47,529 nucleotides of DNA from an uncultured Succinivibrio sp. GTDB lineage: Bacteria; Pseudomonadota; Gammaproteobacteria; Enterobacterales; Succinivibrionaceae. Shown here in pieces: positions 1 through 8,075 of the stretch. The stretch lies in contig CAAGAC010000088.1 of NCBI GenBank assembly GCA_900767695.1, positions 1-47,529 of the forward strand. The letters run 5' to 3'. The notes under the pieces are model-generated. The model saw only the letters and a program-made list of their open reading frames with translations. It was not told the DNA's origin and made no database searches. Both the position numbers and the translations under genes were made by a program. Numbering within the stretch: position 1 is the first letter of the stretch; every line of letters starts with the position of its first letter.

Positions 1-198
1 TACATCAACTCGCGCTCCTCGCTCTACCTCCAGGAGGCCAGCGCCGGCACCATCAGCGTCTTCCGCACCCAGGACGCCAACCGCGAGTACGCGGTCACCG
101 GCGAGATCCCGATGGAGCTTGCCCGGCAGGTGCTCTCGGGCGTGGCCATGGGCCAGGTCCAGCAGGGCAGCGCCGGCGAGGGCGCGCCCGGCAGGTAG
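1..198 (+). CDS. rseB: C-terminal end of an RseB/MucB-like sigma-E regulator (partial)
   Basis: The window opens inside a reading frame of 65 codons ending at TAG 196-198. The visible part reads YINSRSSLYLQEA, then TISVFRTQ, then REYAVTGEIPMELARQVLSGV. The pattern 'V.GEIP...A..+..S' resembles the end of RseB/MucB, the periplasmic protein that binds the anti-sigma factor RseA and adjusts the sigma-E envelope stress response. The next gene is lepA; an rpoE-rseA-rseB(-rseC)-lepA order is known in gammaproteobacteria, which supports the call. The 5' part lies outside the window, so the signal peptide and main lipid-binding domain cannot be seen. The similarity is short, so this rests partly on synteny. 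Confidence 0.5.
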   Translation, partial: YINSRSSLYLQEASAGTISVFRTQDANREYAVTGEIPMELARQVLSGVAMGQVQQGSAGEGAPGR

Positions 199-220
199 CC
201 CCTGGCGGCCTTCCGCGCTG

Positions 221-229
221 TGCTAAAAT
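221..229 (+). promoter_or_regulatory. Extended -10 promoter upstream of lepA
   Basis: TGC at 221-223 directly precedes TAAAAT at 224-229, an extended -10 element about 70 bp before the lepA start. No clear -35 hexamer is present at the expected distance. It would let the lepA cluster be transcribed independently of the rse genes. Confidence 0.4.
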
Positions 230-298
230 CCCCTCTGGCCTTGCGGCGCCCGCGCTGCCGCAGGGCCTGATCCCCACCTTTTTCAGGCAAGACTTCAT

Positions 299-2110
299 AT
301 GGCAGATTACGACCGCAGTCTGGTTAGGAACTTCTCAATCATCGCCCACATCGACCACGGCAAGTCGACGCTGTCCGATCGCTTCATCCAGATGTGCGGC
401 GGGCTCACCGCGCGCGAGATGACCGAGCAGGTGCTCGACAACATGGACATCGAGCGCGAGCGCGGGATCACCATCAAGGCCCAGGCCGTGACGCTCAAGT
501 ACAAGGCGAGGGACGGCAGGACCTACGAGCTCAACTTCATCGACACCCCGGGCCATGTCGACTTCTCCTACGAGGTCTCCCGCTCGCTCTTCGCATGCGA
601 GGGCGCGCTGCTGGTGGTCGACGCCACCCAGGGCGTCGAGGCCCAGACCCTCGCCAACTGCTACCAGGCGGTGGATCTCAACCTTGAGGTCATCCCGGTC
701 CTCAATAAGATCGATCTCCCGTCTGCCGATCCCGACAAGGTCGCCGACGAGATAGAGGATCTCATCGGCATCGAGGCCCACGACGCCTGCCGCTGCAGCG
801 CCAAGACCGGCATCGGCGTCGAGGATGTCCTCGAGCGCATCGTGCAGGAGATCCCCGCCCCGGGCGGCTCGCCCGACGCGCCGCTGCAGGCCCTGATCAT
901 CGACTCCTACTTCGACGACTACCTGGGCGTCGTGGCCCTCGTGCGCGTCAAGAACGGCACGCTCAGGCGCGGCGACAAGATCCGCGTGATGAGCCGCGGC
1001 AACACCTGGCAGGTGGACAAGCTGGGCATCTCGACCCCCAAGCGCGTCGACGTCGACGTGCTCCACTGCGGCGAGGTCGGCTGGGTGGCCTGCGACATCA
1101 AGACCATTCACGGCGCCCCGGTGGGCGACACCATCACCCACGAGAAGAACCCGTGCGCCGAGCCCCTCCCCGGCTTCAAGAAGAGCAAGCCCCAGGTCTA
1201 CGCTGGCATGTTTCCTGTGAACACCGACGACTACAACGTCTTCCGCGAGGCCTTGGAGAAGCTCTCGCTCAACGACGCCTCGCTGTTCTTCGAGCCGGAG
1301 AACTCCAAGGCCCTGGGCTTTGGGTTCCGCTGCGGCTTCCTCGGGATGCTCCACATGGAGATCATCCAGGAGAGGCTTGAGCGCGAGTACAACCTCGACC
1401 TCATCACCACCGCCCCGACCGTGATCTACGAGGTGGTGGAGACCAACGGCGAGGTCGTCCACATCGACTCGCCCGCGGCGCTGCCGCCGGTGAGCAACAT
1501 CGCCGAGATCCGCGAGCCCATCGCCGAGTGCCGCATGCTCACGCCGTCCGACTACGTCGGCCCCATCATGCAGCTGTGCCTTGAGAAGCGCGGGATCCAG
1601 ACTGCCATGGTCTACCACGGCGCCCAGGTCGCGCTCACCTACGAGATCCCGATGAGCGAGGTCGTGCTCGACTTCTTCGATCGCTTAAAGTCGGTCTCGC
1701 GCGGCTACGCCTCGCTCGACTACGGGTTCAAGTGCTTCAGGCGCGAGGATCTTGTGAGGATGGACATTCTCATTGCCGGCGAGCGCGTGGACGCGCTCGC
1801 GGTCATACTGCACCGCTCGGTGGCCGCCTCCCGCGGCCGCGAGATCATCGCCCGCATGAAGGAGGTGATCCCCCGCCAGATGTTCGACATCCCCATCCAG
1901 GCGGCGATCGGCTCCCAGGTCATAGCGCGCGTCACGGTCAAGCAGATGCGCAAGGACGTGCTGGCCAAGTGCTACGGCGGCGACATTACCCGCAAGCGCA
2001 AGCTGCTTGAGAAGCAGAAGGCCGGCAAGAAGAGGATGAAGAAGCTTGGCAAGGTTGACGTGCCCCAGGAGGCCTTCCTTGCCATATTGAAGGTTGGCAA
2101 GGACAAGTGA
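299..2110 (+). CDS. lepA: Elongation factor 4 (LepA), ribosome-associated GTPase
   Basis: LepA is a translational GTPase that binds the ribosome like EF-G and helps in back-translocation or 30S subunit maturation. The product is 603 residues, close to the E. coli length of 599. The G1 motif AHIDHGKST lies at residues 16-24, G3 DTPGH at about 82-86 and G4 NKID at about 136-139. The C-terminal lysine-rich tail (KRKLLEKQKAGKKRMKK) is typical of the family. The start gives MADYDRSLVRNFSIIAHIDHG, matching the E. coli N-terminus with a slightly longer leader. The stop overlaps the lepB start by one base, the lepA-lepB coupling seen in many proteobacteria. Confidence 0.98.
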   Translation: MADYDRSLVRNFSIIAHIDHGKSTLSDRFIQMCGGLTAREMTEQVLDNMDIERERGITIKAQAVTLKYKARDGRTYELNFIDTPGHVDFSYEVSRSLFACEGALLVVDATQGVEAQTLANCYQAVDLNLEVIPVLNKIDLPSADPDKVADEIEDLIGIEAHDACRCSAKTGIGVEDVLERIVQEIPAPGGSPDAPLQALIIDSYFDDYLGVVALVRVKNGTLRRGDKIRVMSRGNTWQVDKLGISTPKRVDVDVLHCGEVGWVACDIKTIHGAPVGDTITHEKNPCAEPLPGFKKSKPQVYAGMFPVNTDDYNVFREALEKLSLNDASLFFEPENSKALGFGFRCGFLGMLHMEIIQERLEREYNLDLITTAPTVIYEVVETNGEVVHIDSPAALPPVSNIAEIREPIAECRMLTPSDYVGPIMQLCLEKRGIQTAMVYHGAQVALTYEIPMSEVVLDFFDRLKSVSRGYASLDYGFKCFRREDLVRMDILIAGERVDALAVILHRSVAASRGREIIARMKEVIPRQMFDIPIQAAIGSQVIARVTVKQMRKDVLAKCYGGDITRKRKLLEKQKAGKKRMKKLGKVDVPQEAFLAILKVGKDK

Positions 2111-3021
2111 TGAACATTTTCTCCCTGATACTCGCGGCGCTGAGCGTCATCACCGGCGCGTGCTGGATCTATGACCGCATCAAGCGCCGCCCCGCGCGCG
2201 TGCGCCGCGCCGAGGAGTTCAAGCAGAAGAACCCCGGGGCAAAACGCAAGGAGATCGCCGCAATCATGGAGCCCGGCGGGATCATCGGGCAGAGCGGATC
2301 GCTCTTCTTCATAATCCTGTTCGTGTTCCTCTTCCGGGCGTTCCTCTTCGAGCCGTACCGCATCCCCTCGGGCTCGATGCTGCCGACGCTCCAGAGCGGC
2401 GACTTCATCGCCGTGAACAAGTGGGACTACGGGATCCGCAACCCCTTCACCAACTCGGTGATGATCAAGGTGGGCGAGCCTGCGCGCGGCGACGTCGTGG
2501 TCTTCAAGTACCCCGAGGATCCGAGCATCGACTACATCAAGCGCGTGGTCGGCCTGCCAGGCGACGTCATCGTCTACCGCGGCAAGGAGCTCTACATCTT
2601 TGAAAAGGGCGCCGAGTTCAAGGCAGACGCCAAGCCGGTTGCGCGCGAGAGCCTTGGGCAGATGACCGAGGGCTCGGGCTTTGCCCGCGAGACCTTCGAC
2701 GTCTACGAGGAGGATCTCCTGGGGGTCAGGCACCGCATCCAGATCAATCCGAACTCTGGGACCTTCGAGAACTACTTCTACAAGCAGGGCGATCTGCCCC
2801 AGGGCGCCTGGAAGGTGCCCGAGGACAGCGTCTTCGTGATGGGCGACAACCGCGACAACAGCAAGGACTCGCGCTTCTGGGGCTTCGTCCCCTACGAGAA
2901 CCTCGTGGGCAGGACCGTGTGCATCTGGATGTCGCTCGGCTTTGACCGCGAGAGCGGCAGCGCGCTGCCCTCATGGATCCCCTCGTCGTTCAACTTCAGC
3001 AGGATAGGGGGCTTGCACTGA
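2110..3021 (+). CDS. lepB: Signal peptidase I (leader peptidase)
   Basis: This is the inner-membrane serine protease that removes signal peptides from exported proteins. It has 303 residues (E. coli 324). A first membrane segment occupies about residues 1-20 and a second about 60-77, followed by the periplasmic catalytic domain. The catalytic serine is Ser89 in PSGSMLPTL and the general base is Lys144 in DYIKRVVGLPGD; box E, MGDNRDNSKDSR, is near residue 240. A GTG at 2107 is also in frame, but the ATG at 2110, overlapping the lepA stop, is the simpler choice. The gene is translationally coupled to lepA and rnc on either side by one-base overlaps. Confidence 0.97.
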   Translation: MNIFSLILAALSVITGACWIYDRIKRRPARVRRAEEFKQKNPGAKRKEIAAIMEPGGIIGQSGSLFFIILFVFLFRAFLFEPYRIPSGSMLPTLQSGDFIAVNKWDYGIRNPFTNSVMIKVGEPARGDVVVFKYPEDPSIDYIKRVVGLPGDVIVYRGKELYIFEKGAEFKADAKPVARESLGQMTEGSGFARETFDVYEEDLLGVRHRIQINPNSGTFENYFYKQGDLPQGAWKVPEDSVFVMGDNRDNSKDSRFWGFVPYENLVGRTVCIWMSLGFDRESGSALPSWIPSSFNFSRIGGLH

Positions 3022-3743
3022 TGGCATCAGGCGATCAGATAAACATCTTCGCGCTGCAGAACCTCGAGCTGAGGCTTGGCTACGCCTTCCAGGACATAAG
3101 GCTCCTGGAGCAGGCGCTCACCCACCGCAGCTTCGGGCCGGTGCACAACGAGAGGCTCGAGTACCTGGGCGACTCGATATTAGGCATGATCATCGCCCGC
3201 CGCCTCTACACTCTCTTTCCCAAGTCGCCCGAGGGCGATCTCACGCGCATGCGCTCGACCCTGGTGTGCGAGGTCATGCTCGCCGAGATCGCTCGCGAGT
3301 ACGGCATCGGCGACTGCCTGAGGCTCGGCCCGGGCGAGCTCAAGACCGGCGGCAGCCGCCGCCAGTCGCTCATCGCCGACGCCGTCGAGTCGATCATCGG
3401 CGCGATGTTCATCGACTCGGGCGACGACTACCCGAGGGTGCGCTCGGTGGTGCTCTCCTGGTTCAAGACCCGCCTTGAGACCATCAAGCCCGGCGAGGGC
3501 CAGAAGGATCACAAGTCGGCGCTGCAGGAGAAGATGCAGTCGCTGCACCGCCCGCTGCCCTCCTACCACCTCGACGCCATCCACGGCACCGACGACAACC
3601 AGAGCTTCGACGTCTCGGTGCGCATCGACGGCATCCCGGACTTCCAGGGCAGCGGCACCTCCAAGCGCCGCGCCGAGCAGGAGGCCGCGGGCAAGGCCCT
3701 CGAATACCTCCAGAAACATCCTTTGAAGCAGCTAAAGCGCTGA
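3021..3743 (+). CDS. rnc: Ribonuclease III
   Basis: RNase III cuts double-stranded RNA in rRNA precursors and many mRNAs. The 240-residue product carries the signature ERLEYLGDS at residues 44-52, which supplies acidic metal ligands of the catalytic domain, and a C-terminal double-stranded RNA-binding domain from about residue 165 to 236 (SKRRAEQEAAGKAL). The ATG at 3021 overlaps the lepB stop (TGA 3019-3021). An in-frame codon at 2973 would add 16 residues inside lepB and has no homology support, so I reject it. It is the third gene of the lepA-lepB-rnc-era-recO cluster; in E. coli rnc-era-recO is autoregulated by RNase III cleavage of the leader. Confidence 0.97.
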   Translation: MASGDQINIFALQNLELRLGYAFQDIRLLEQALTHRSFGPVHNERLEYLGDSILGMIIARRLYTLFPKSPEGDLTRMRSTLVCEVMLAEIAREYGIGDCLRLGPGELKTGGSRRQSLIADAVESIIGAMFIDSGDDYPRVRSVVLSWFKTRLETIKPGEGQKDHKSALQEKMQSLHRPLPSYHLDAIHGTDDNQSFDVSVRIDGIPDFQGSGTSKRRAEQEAAGKALEYLQKHPLKQLKR

Positions 3744-3754
3744 AGGGGCAGAGC

Positions 3755-4666
3755 ATGGCAACCCATTTCGGTTTCGTCGCGATCATCGGCAGGCCCAACG
3801 TCGGCAAGTCGACCCTGATGAACCACCTCATAGGCCAGAAGATCAGCATCACCTCGAGAAAGCCCCAGACCACGCGCAACCGCATCCTGGGCGTGGACAC
3901 GCAGGGCGACTACCAGGCCGCCTACGTCGACACGCCGGGACTGCACCGCAAGGAGGCTCGCGCGATCAACCACCTGATGAACCGCGCCGCCCAGAGCGCG
4001 CTATCGGGCGTCGACGCCGTGATCTTCGTGGTGGACCCGTTCGTCTGGAACGACGACGACGAGATGGCCTTCGCGCGCGTGCGCCAGGCGGCCGAGGCCG
4101 GTGTCCCGGCCGTGCTGTGCATCAACAAGCTCGACATGCTGCACAAGGACCGCGACGAGCTGCTGCCCGTCATGCAGCGCCTCTCCGAGAAGATGGACTT
4201 CAAGGCCGTGGTGCCGGTCTCGGCGCTCAAGGCCGTGAACCTCGACGAGCTGCGCAAGGTCGTGTTCGAGTGCCTGCCCGAGGGCGAGCACATGTACTCC
4301 GACGACAGCGTCACCGACCGCTCCTCGCGCTTTCTCGCAGCCGAGATCGTGCGCGAGAAGCTGATGCGGCAGATGGGCGACGAGCTTCCGTACTCCTCGA
4401 CCGTCGAGATAGACGCCTTCGAGGAGGAGGAGGGCCTGCTGCGCATCAGCGCGACAATCCTCGTCGAGCGCCAGGGCCAGAAGAAGATGGTCATCGGCGC
4501 AGGCGGCGCCCGCATCAAGAAGATCGGCACCGAGGCCAGGCTCGACATGGAGAAGCTCTTCGCTCAGAAGGTCTTCCTGAAGCTCTTCGTGAAGGTCAAG
4601 GCAGGCTGGGCCGACGACGAGCGCGCCCTCAAGAGCCTTGGCTACACCGACTTTGAAAAGCAGTGA
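3755..4666 (+). CDS. era: GTPase Era, 16S rRNA-binding ribosome assembly factor
   Basis: Era is an essential GTPase that binds the 3' end of 16S rRNA during 30S assembly. The 303-residue protein shows G1 GRPNVGKS at residues 12-19, G3 DTPG at 59-62 and G4 NKLD near 125-128. A C-terminal KH RNA-binding domain carries VIGAGGARIKKIG around residues 246-258. Length and architecture match E. coli Era (301). The start has an AAGGGG ribosome-binding site seven bases upstream. The stop overlaps the recO GTG start by four bases. Confidence 0.98.
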   Translation: MATHFGFVAIIGRPNVGKSTLMNHLIGQKISITSRKPQTTRNRILGVDTQGDYQAAYVDTPGLHRKEARAINHLMNRAAQSALSGVDAVIFVVDPFVWNDDDEMAFARVRQAAEAGVPAVLCINKLDMLHKDRDELLPVMQRLSEKMDFKAVVPVSALKAVNLDELRKVVFECLPEGEHMYSDDSVTDRSSRFLAAEIVREKLMRQMGDELPYSSTVEIDAFEEEEGLLRISATILVERQGQKKMVIGAGGARIKKIGTEARLDMEKLFAQKVFLKLFVKVKAGWADDERALKSLGYTDFEKQ

Positions 4667-5403
4667 GCGCGCTTCCCGGGGCCCCCGAGCCCTGCTTTCT
4701 CATCCACAGCAGGCCCTACCGCGAGCGCTCGCTGCTCGTGACCTTGCTCTCGCTCCCAGGCGGGCGCGTGAGCGCGGTGTGCAGGGCATCTGCAAAGGAA
4801 TTAAGCCGCATGCGGGCGCTCCTGCGCCCGTTCACCCCGCTTGAGTGCGAGTTCTCGCGCGGCAGATCCGATCTTGCGGTGCTGCGCGGCGCGCGCCCTG
4901 CTGGCCCCATCCGCGAGGTTCCCCTCCCGCAGGCCTTCTGCGCAGGCTACGTCAACGAGCTTGTCTACTGGCTCTACCGCGAGGAGGAGGGCGATCCCGA
5001 GTTCTTCGCGCTCTACATGAGGACCCTCGACCGCCTGTGCGCAGGCGAGGAGGCCATGGCGCTGCGCGACTTCGAGACCGGGCTCCTCTCGCTTTTAGGC
5101 TACGTCCCCGACTTCGGCCAGGGCGGCTTTGACGAGGGCGCGCGCTACAACTACATCCCGGGCGAGGGCTTCGTCATCGCAGCCCAGGACGGCGACGGGG
5201 CCCTATCAGGGGAGGCCCTCAACGCCGTGGCATCTGGGCTTACGGAAAGGCCTGACGCCCGCGCCGCCCTCAAGTCCGTCAACCGCACCGCGCTTACAGC
5301 GCTCCTGAACGGGCGCAAGCTGCGCTCGCGCGAGCTTTACGCGTCATACCTGAAGGAGGCCCGTGATGGTCAGCTTCTACGTTCCGAAAAAAAAGTCATT
5401 TGA
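4663..5403 (+). CDS. recO: DNA repair protein RecO
   Basis: RecO works with RecF and RecR to load RecA onto SSB-coated single-stranded DNA. The 246-residue product (E. coli 242) has the N-terminal OB-fold region with RPYRERSLLVTL...GRVSAVCRASAK, and a helical C-terminal part with FETGLLSLLGYVPDF, both typical of RecO. It starts at a GTG whose four bases overlap the end of era, conserving the era-recO coupling. Its 3' end overlaps the 5' end of rlmD by 38 bases in another frame. In E. coli pdxJ follows recO; here rlmD does. Confidence 0.92.
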   Translation: MSALPGAPEPCFLIHSRPYRERSLLVTLLSLPGGRVSAVCRASAKELSRMRALLRPFTPLECEFSRGRSDLAVLRGARPAGPIREVPLPQAFCAGYVNELVYWLYREEEGDPEFFALYMRTLDRLCAGEEAMALRDFETGLLSLLGYVPDFGQGGFDEGARYNYIPGEGFVIAAQDGDGALSGEALNAVASGLTERPDARAALKSVNRTALTALLNGRKLRSRELYASYLKEARDGQLLRSEKKVI

Positions 5404-6718
5404 CCGCAGCGCCTTCGAGCTTGCTTGTCAGTCCCTCGACATCAGGGGCCAGGGCGTGGGCAGGGCGCGCGGCTGCGTGTGGTTCTGCGAGGATCTGCTC
5501 CCGGGTGAGACCGCCCGCGTCCAGCCCCTGTGGCAGAAGGACACCACCGGGCAGTGCTCGGTCATAAAGCTCTTGAAGCGCTCCGAGCGCAGGCTTGATG
5601 ACAAGTGCCCGGTGCGCGGCCAGTGCGGCGGGTGCCCGCTTGCCCACATCAACCCCGACGACGCCCTTGACGCGAAGATCGCGGGCGTGGGCAGGATCTT
5701 TAAAAAAGCGGGGATCGAGCTTCCAAAGCCATCCTTCATCGAGCGCAGCCCCCAGCAGGGCTACCGCCGCTCCTGCCGACTTGCAGCGCGCTTTGACCGC
5801 GGGCAGTTCCGCCTGGGCTTTCGCGGCGGCAAGTCCAAGGACGTCTGCACCATCGACTCCTGCCTGACGCTTGATCCTAGGCTGAACGCCCTTCTGCCTG
5901 ATCTGCGCAGCCTGCTTGGCTCGCTCAAGTGCCGCGGCAGGATAGGACACTGCGAGCTCGTGCGCGGCGATGCCGCCATCGGGATGAACCTGCGCGTGAC
6001 TTCCAGGATCCCGGAGGATGACGAGAAGGCGCTCTCGGAGTTTGCATCGCCGCGCGGAATCGTGGTGTCGGCAACCGAGAACGTCATGGTCCGCACTGGA
6101 CTTGGCGAGCAGGAGGAGGCGCGCACCCGCAATGTCTGCGGCGATCCCGACTCGCTCTACATCACATCCGACGGGATCAAGGTCCTCTGCCGCGGCGACT
6201 CCTTCGTGCAGGTCAACTCCGAGGTGAACAAGGCCATGGTCTCCCATGTTCTGGAGGCGGTAAAGCCCAGGCCTGGGATGAGCGTGCTCGATCTCTTCTG
6301 CGGCATCGGAAACTTCACGCTGCCGCTTGCCAGATCGGGGGCCGAGGTCACTGGAGCCGACGTAGTGGACTCGATGACCGCTCTTGCCGCGAGGAGCGCG
6401 GAAATGGCAGGGATCAGGACCGCGTCGTTCGTGACGGTGGATCTTGACGAGGCGTTCGAGAAGGACGACTTCGCGCGCGACCTTCCCGATGCCGTGGTCA
6501 TGGATCCTGGCAGGGAGGGCGCCTCCCGCGCCTGCGCCTACTGCGCCAAGCGCGGCGTGCCGCTCGTGGTGCTCGTCTCCTGCAACCCGCTTGCCGCGGC
6601 GCGCGATCTGCCAAGCCTGCTCTCAAGCGGATACTCCCTGAGGCAGTGGGGGATCTTCGACATGTTCCCGCGCACGGCCCATGTCGAGGCCGCGTTCGTG
6701 CTTGCCAAGGGCAAGTGA
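5366..6718 (+). CDS. rlmD: 23S rRNA (uracil-1939-C5)-methyltransferase RlmD
   Basis: RlmD is an SAM-dependent methyltransferase with a [4Fe-4S] cluster that methylates U1939 of 23S rRNA. Cys81, Cys87 and Cys90 (CPVRGQCGGC) fall at the same positions as the E. coli cluster ligands, with the fourth ligand probably in TIDSCL near residue 166. The SAM site is VLDLFCGIGNFTLPLA, and the nucleophile is in VSCNPLAAARD. The first 60-70 residues match the TRAM RNA-binding domain. The ATG at 5366 has GGAGG six bases upstream; an adjacent GTG at 5363 is less likely. In E. coli rlmD lies directly before relA; here two accessory genes intervene. Confidence 0.95.
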   Translation: MVSFYVPKKKSFDRSAFELACQSLDIRGQGVGRARGCVWFCEDLLPGETARVQPLWQKDTTGQCSVIKLLKRSERRLDDKCPVRGQCGGCPLAHINPDDALDAKIAGVGRIFKKAGIELPKPSFIERSPQQGYRRSCRLAARFDRGQFRLGFRGGKSKDVCTIDSCLTLDPRLNALLPDLRSLLGSLKCRGRIGHCELVRGDAAIGMNLRVTSRIPEDDEKALSEFASPRGIVVSATENVMVRTGLGEQEEARTRNVCGDPDSLYITSDGIKVLCRGDSFVQVNSEVNKAMVSHVLEAVKPRPGMSVLDLFCGIGNFTLPLARSGAEVTGADVVDSMTALAARSAEMAGIRTASFVTVDLDEAFEKDDFARDLPDAVVMDPGREGASRACAYCAKRGVPLVVLVSCNPLAAARDLPSLLSSGYSLRQWGIFDMFPRTAHVEAAFVLAKGK

Positions 6719-6740
6719 CTAGGGCCTAGGGGAGATGGGC

Positions 6741-7526
6741 ATGGCATCAGGCAGGAGGATCCGCTCAAGCGTCGCCGCATGCCTTGCAGCGCCTGCCCGT
6801 CAGGACAGCAAGTCCTACAGCTTTCAGATCGAGCGCGATGGGGATGATGTCTGGTTCTCGCTCAGCGCGCTGTCCTCGCTCATGGGGATAAGCGCCGACG
6901 AGGCCGGGGAGCATCTCAGGGCCATGCTGGAGCAGGGCGAGCTAGACGAAAGGCAGGATTGCAGGGATTTTCCGGTAGGGCCTGATGGCAGCGCCAGGCG
7001 CTACAGCCTTGGCGCTGCCATAGCCCTTGGGTTCAGGGCCAGGACCGGGCGCGCCGCGCAGTTTCGCAAGTGGGCGGGCAGCGTTCTTTGCGATGCCGGG
7101 ACCAGGGGCTGGGCGCTTGACCGCGAGAGGCTTGAGAACTGCGGCGAGGCTATTCCCCAGGACTATTTCGACGCGCTTTTGGATGAGCTCTCTGAGATCC
7201 GGCTTTCGGAGCGCGGCTTCTTCCAGAAGATCACCGATCTCTACGCCACCGCGTTCGACTACGACAAGGATGCCGCGGTGACGCGGAGGGTTTACCGCAG
7301 GGCAGGGGAGGGGATGCTTGGCGGACGTGATGCCGAAGGGCCGGAGCTTGACCGCATCCTCGGCGCGTATCTTGATCTTGCGGAGGATCGCGCCAGGCGC
7401 CGCCTCCCGCTTGCGATGGAGGACTGGGAGAGGCTGCTTGGTGCGTTCCTCGACTCGGATGGGACGCCCGATCCCTTGGAGTCAGTGCAGTCCCTCCTCG
7501 CGTCAAAGGCTGCCGTTCCTGCCTGA
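6741..7526 (+). CDS. RhuM-family protein (accessory, function unknown)
   Basis: The 261-residue product resembles the RhuM/'virulence RhuM' family often found in islands and next to toxin-antitoxin or restriction genes. Family-like blocks are YSLGAAIALGFRAR followed by AAQFRKWAGSVL (about residues 90-115), YFDALLDELSEIRLSERGFFQKITDLYATAFDYD (about 140-175) and LDLAEDRARRRLPLAMEDWERLLGAFL near the end. The usual nuclease or kinase motifs are not evident and the biochemical role is unknown. I chose the ATG at 6741 because AGGGGAG lies six bases before it; an ATG at 6735 directly abuts that site. The gene separates rlmD from relA, which are adjacent in relatives, so it looks like an insertion. 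Base composition is not clearly different from its neighbours. Confidence 0.75.
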   Translation: MASGRRIRSSVAACLAAPARQDSKSYSFQIERDGDDVWFSLSALSSLMGISADEAGEHLRAMLEQGELDERQDCRDFPVGPDGSARRYSLGAAIALGFRARTGRAAQFRKWAGSVLCDAGTRGWALDRERLENCGEAIPQDYFDALLDELSEIRLSERGFFQKITDLYATAFDYDKDAAVTRRVYRRAGEGMLGGRDAEGPELDRILGAYLDLAEDRARRRLPLAMEDWERLLGAFLDSDGTPDPLESVQSLLASKAAVPA

Positions 7527-7533
7527 AGGAGGA

Positions 7534-7806
7534 TCACCCCTCCAGGGCCTTCTTGAGATCCTCCATGCTGTCATAGGCAGGCGCGCGCGGATCATCGGCG
7601 ATGCGCCTTGCCTCCTCCATCGCCTCGATGGTGCTCTGGGAGCAGCGCGGAAGCTCGGCGCTGAAGGGCAGGCCGCCGCGCAGGACGCACTGGCGCAGGA
7701 AGATCTCGATCGCGCTGGAAAGGTCCAGCCCCAGGCTTGTGAACAAGGCCTCGGCCTGCTCCTTAGTCTGCTGATCAATCCTGACGGTTGCGCAAATCCT
7801 GGTCAT
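7534..7806 (-). CDS. RelB/DinJ-family antitoxin without a visible toxin partner
   Basis: The 90-residue product begins MTRICATVRIDQQTKEQAEALF and continues LGLDLSSAIEIFLRQCVLRGGLPF, the ribbon-helix-helix DNA-binding pattern of RelB/DinJ antitoxins. The C-terminal half should bind a RelE-type toxin. The ATG is preceded by AAGGAGA about eight bases upstream on the minus strand. In a normal relBE operon the toxin follows immediately; here the gene ends only seven bases from the convergent rhuM gene, leaving no room for one. It is either an orphan antitoxin, a remnant, or works with the RhuM-family neighbour. Confidence 0.85.
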   Translation of the reverse strand: MTRICATVRIDQQTKEQAEALFTSLGLDLSSAIEIFLRQCVLRGGLPFSAELPRCSQSTIEAMEEARRIADDPRAPAYDSMEDLKKALEG

Positions 7807-7863
7807 GGCAAGGCTCTCCTTTTTCCTGACTGGACTCTATCCTAAGAGAGGGCGCCACAGAGC

Positions 7864-7898
7864 GCAAAGCCTGCGGCATCGTAAGGATGCCGCTTTGC
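7864..7898. repeat. Inverted repeat between the antitoxin gene and relA
   Basis: GCGGCATC (7873-7880) and GATGCCGC (7886-7893) form a perfect 8-bp stem with a GTAAG loop; outer GCAAA/TTTGC (7864-7868 and 7894-7898) can extend it around a 4-nt bulge. No long T-run follows on either strand, so its role (terminator, operator or RNA structure) is open. The rest of the 269-bp gap holds a TAAAAT at 8036-8041 that may be the relA -10 element. Confidence 0.45.
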
Positions 7899-8075
7899 TT
7901 GCGCCTTGCGAAAAGCGAAAAAGCATCGCCTGCCCTGCGGCGGTGAAAGCGGGATAGGTCTTGGTGCAATGCGATCCCTGCCGGGTTTCCGCGCGGATCT
8001 TTTTTTCAGGAAGGGGACCGCCCCGCGTCATGGTTTAAAATTCGCACGCATGGGCACAGACAGGAGCGTTTAGGC

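Noticed and set aside
335..1618. Long open frame on the minus strand inside lepA (427 codons)
   Set aside because: It is a codon-bias shadow of lepA in GC-rich DNA, low-complexity and without a family match. Similar antisense frames in relA, pyrG, lysS and clpB were dropped for the same reason.
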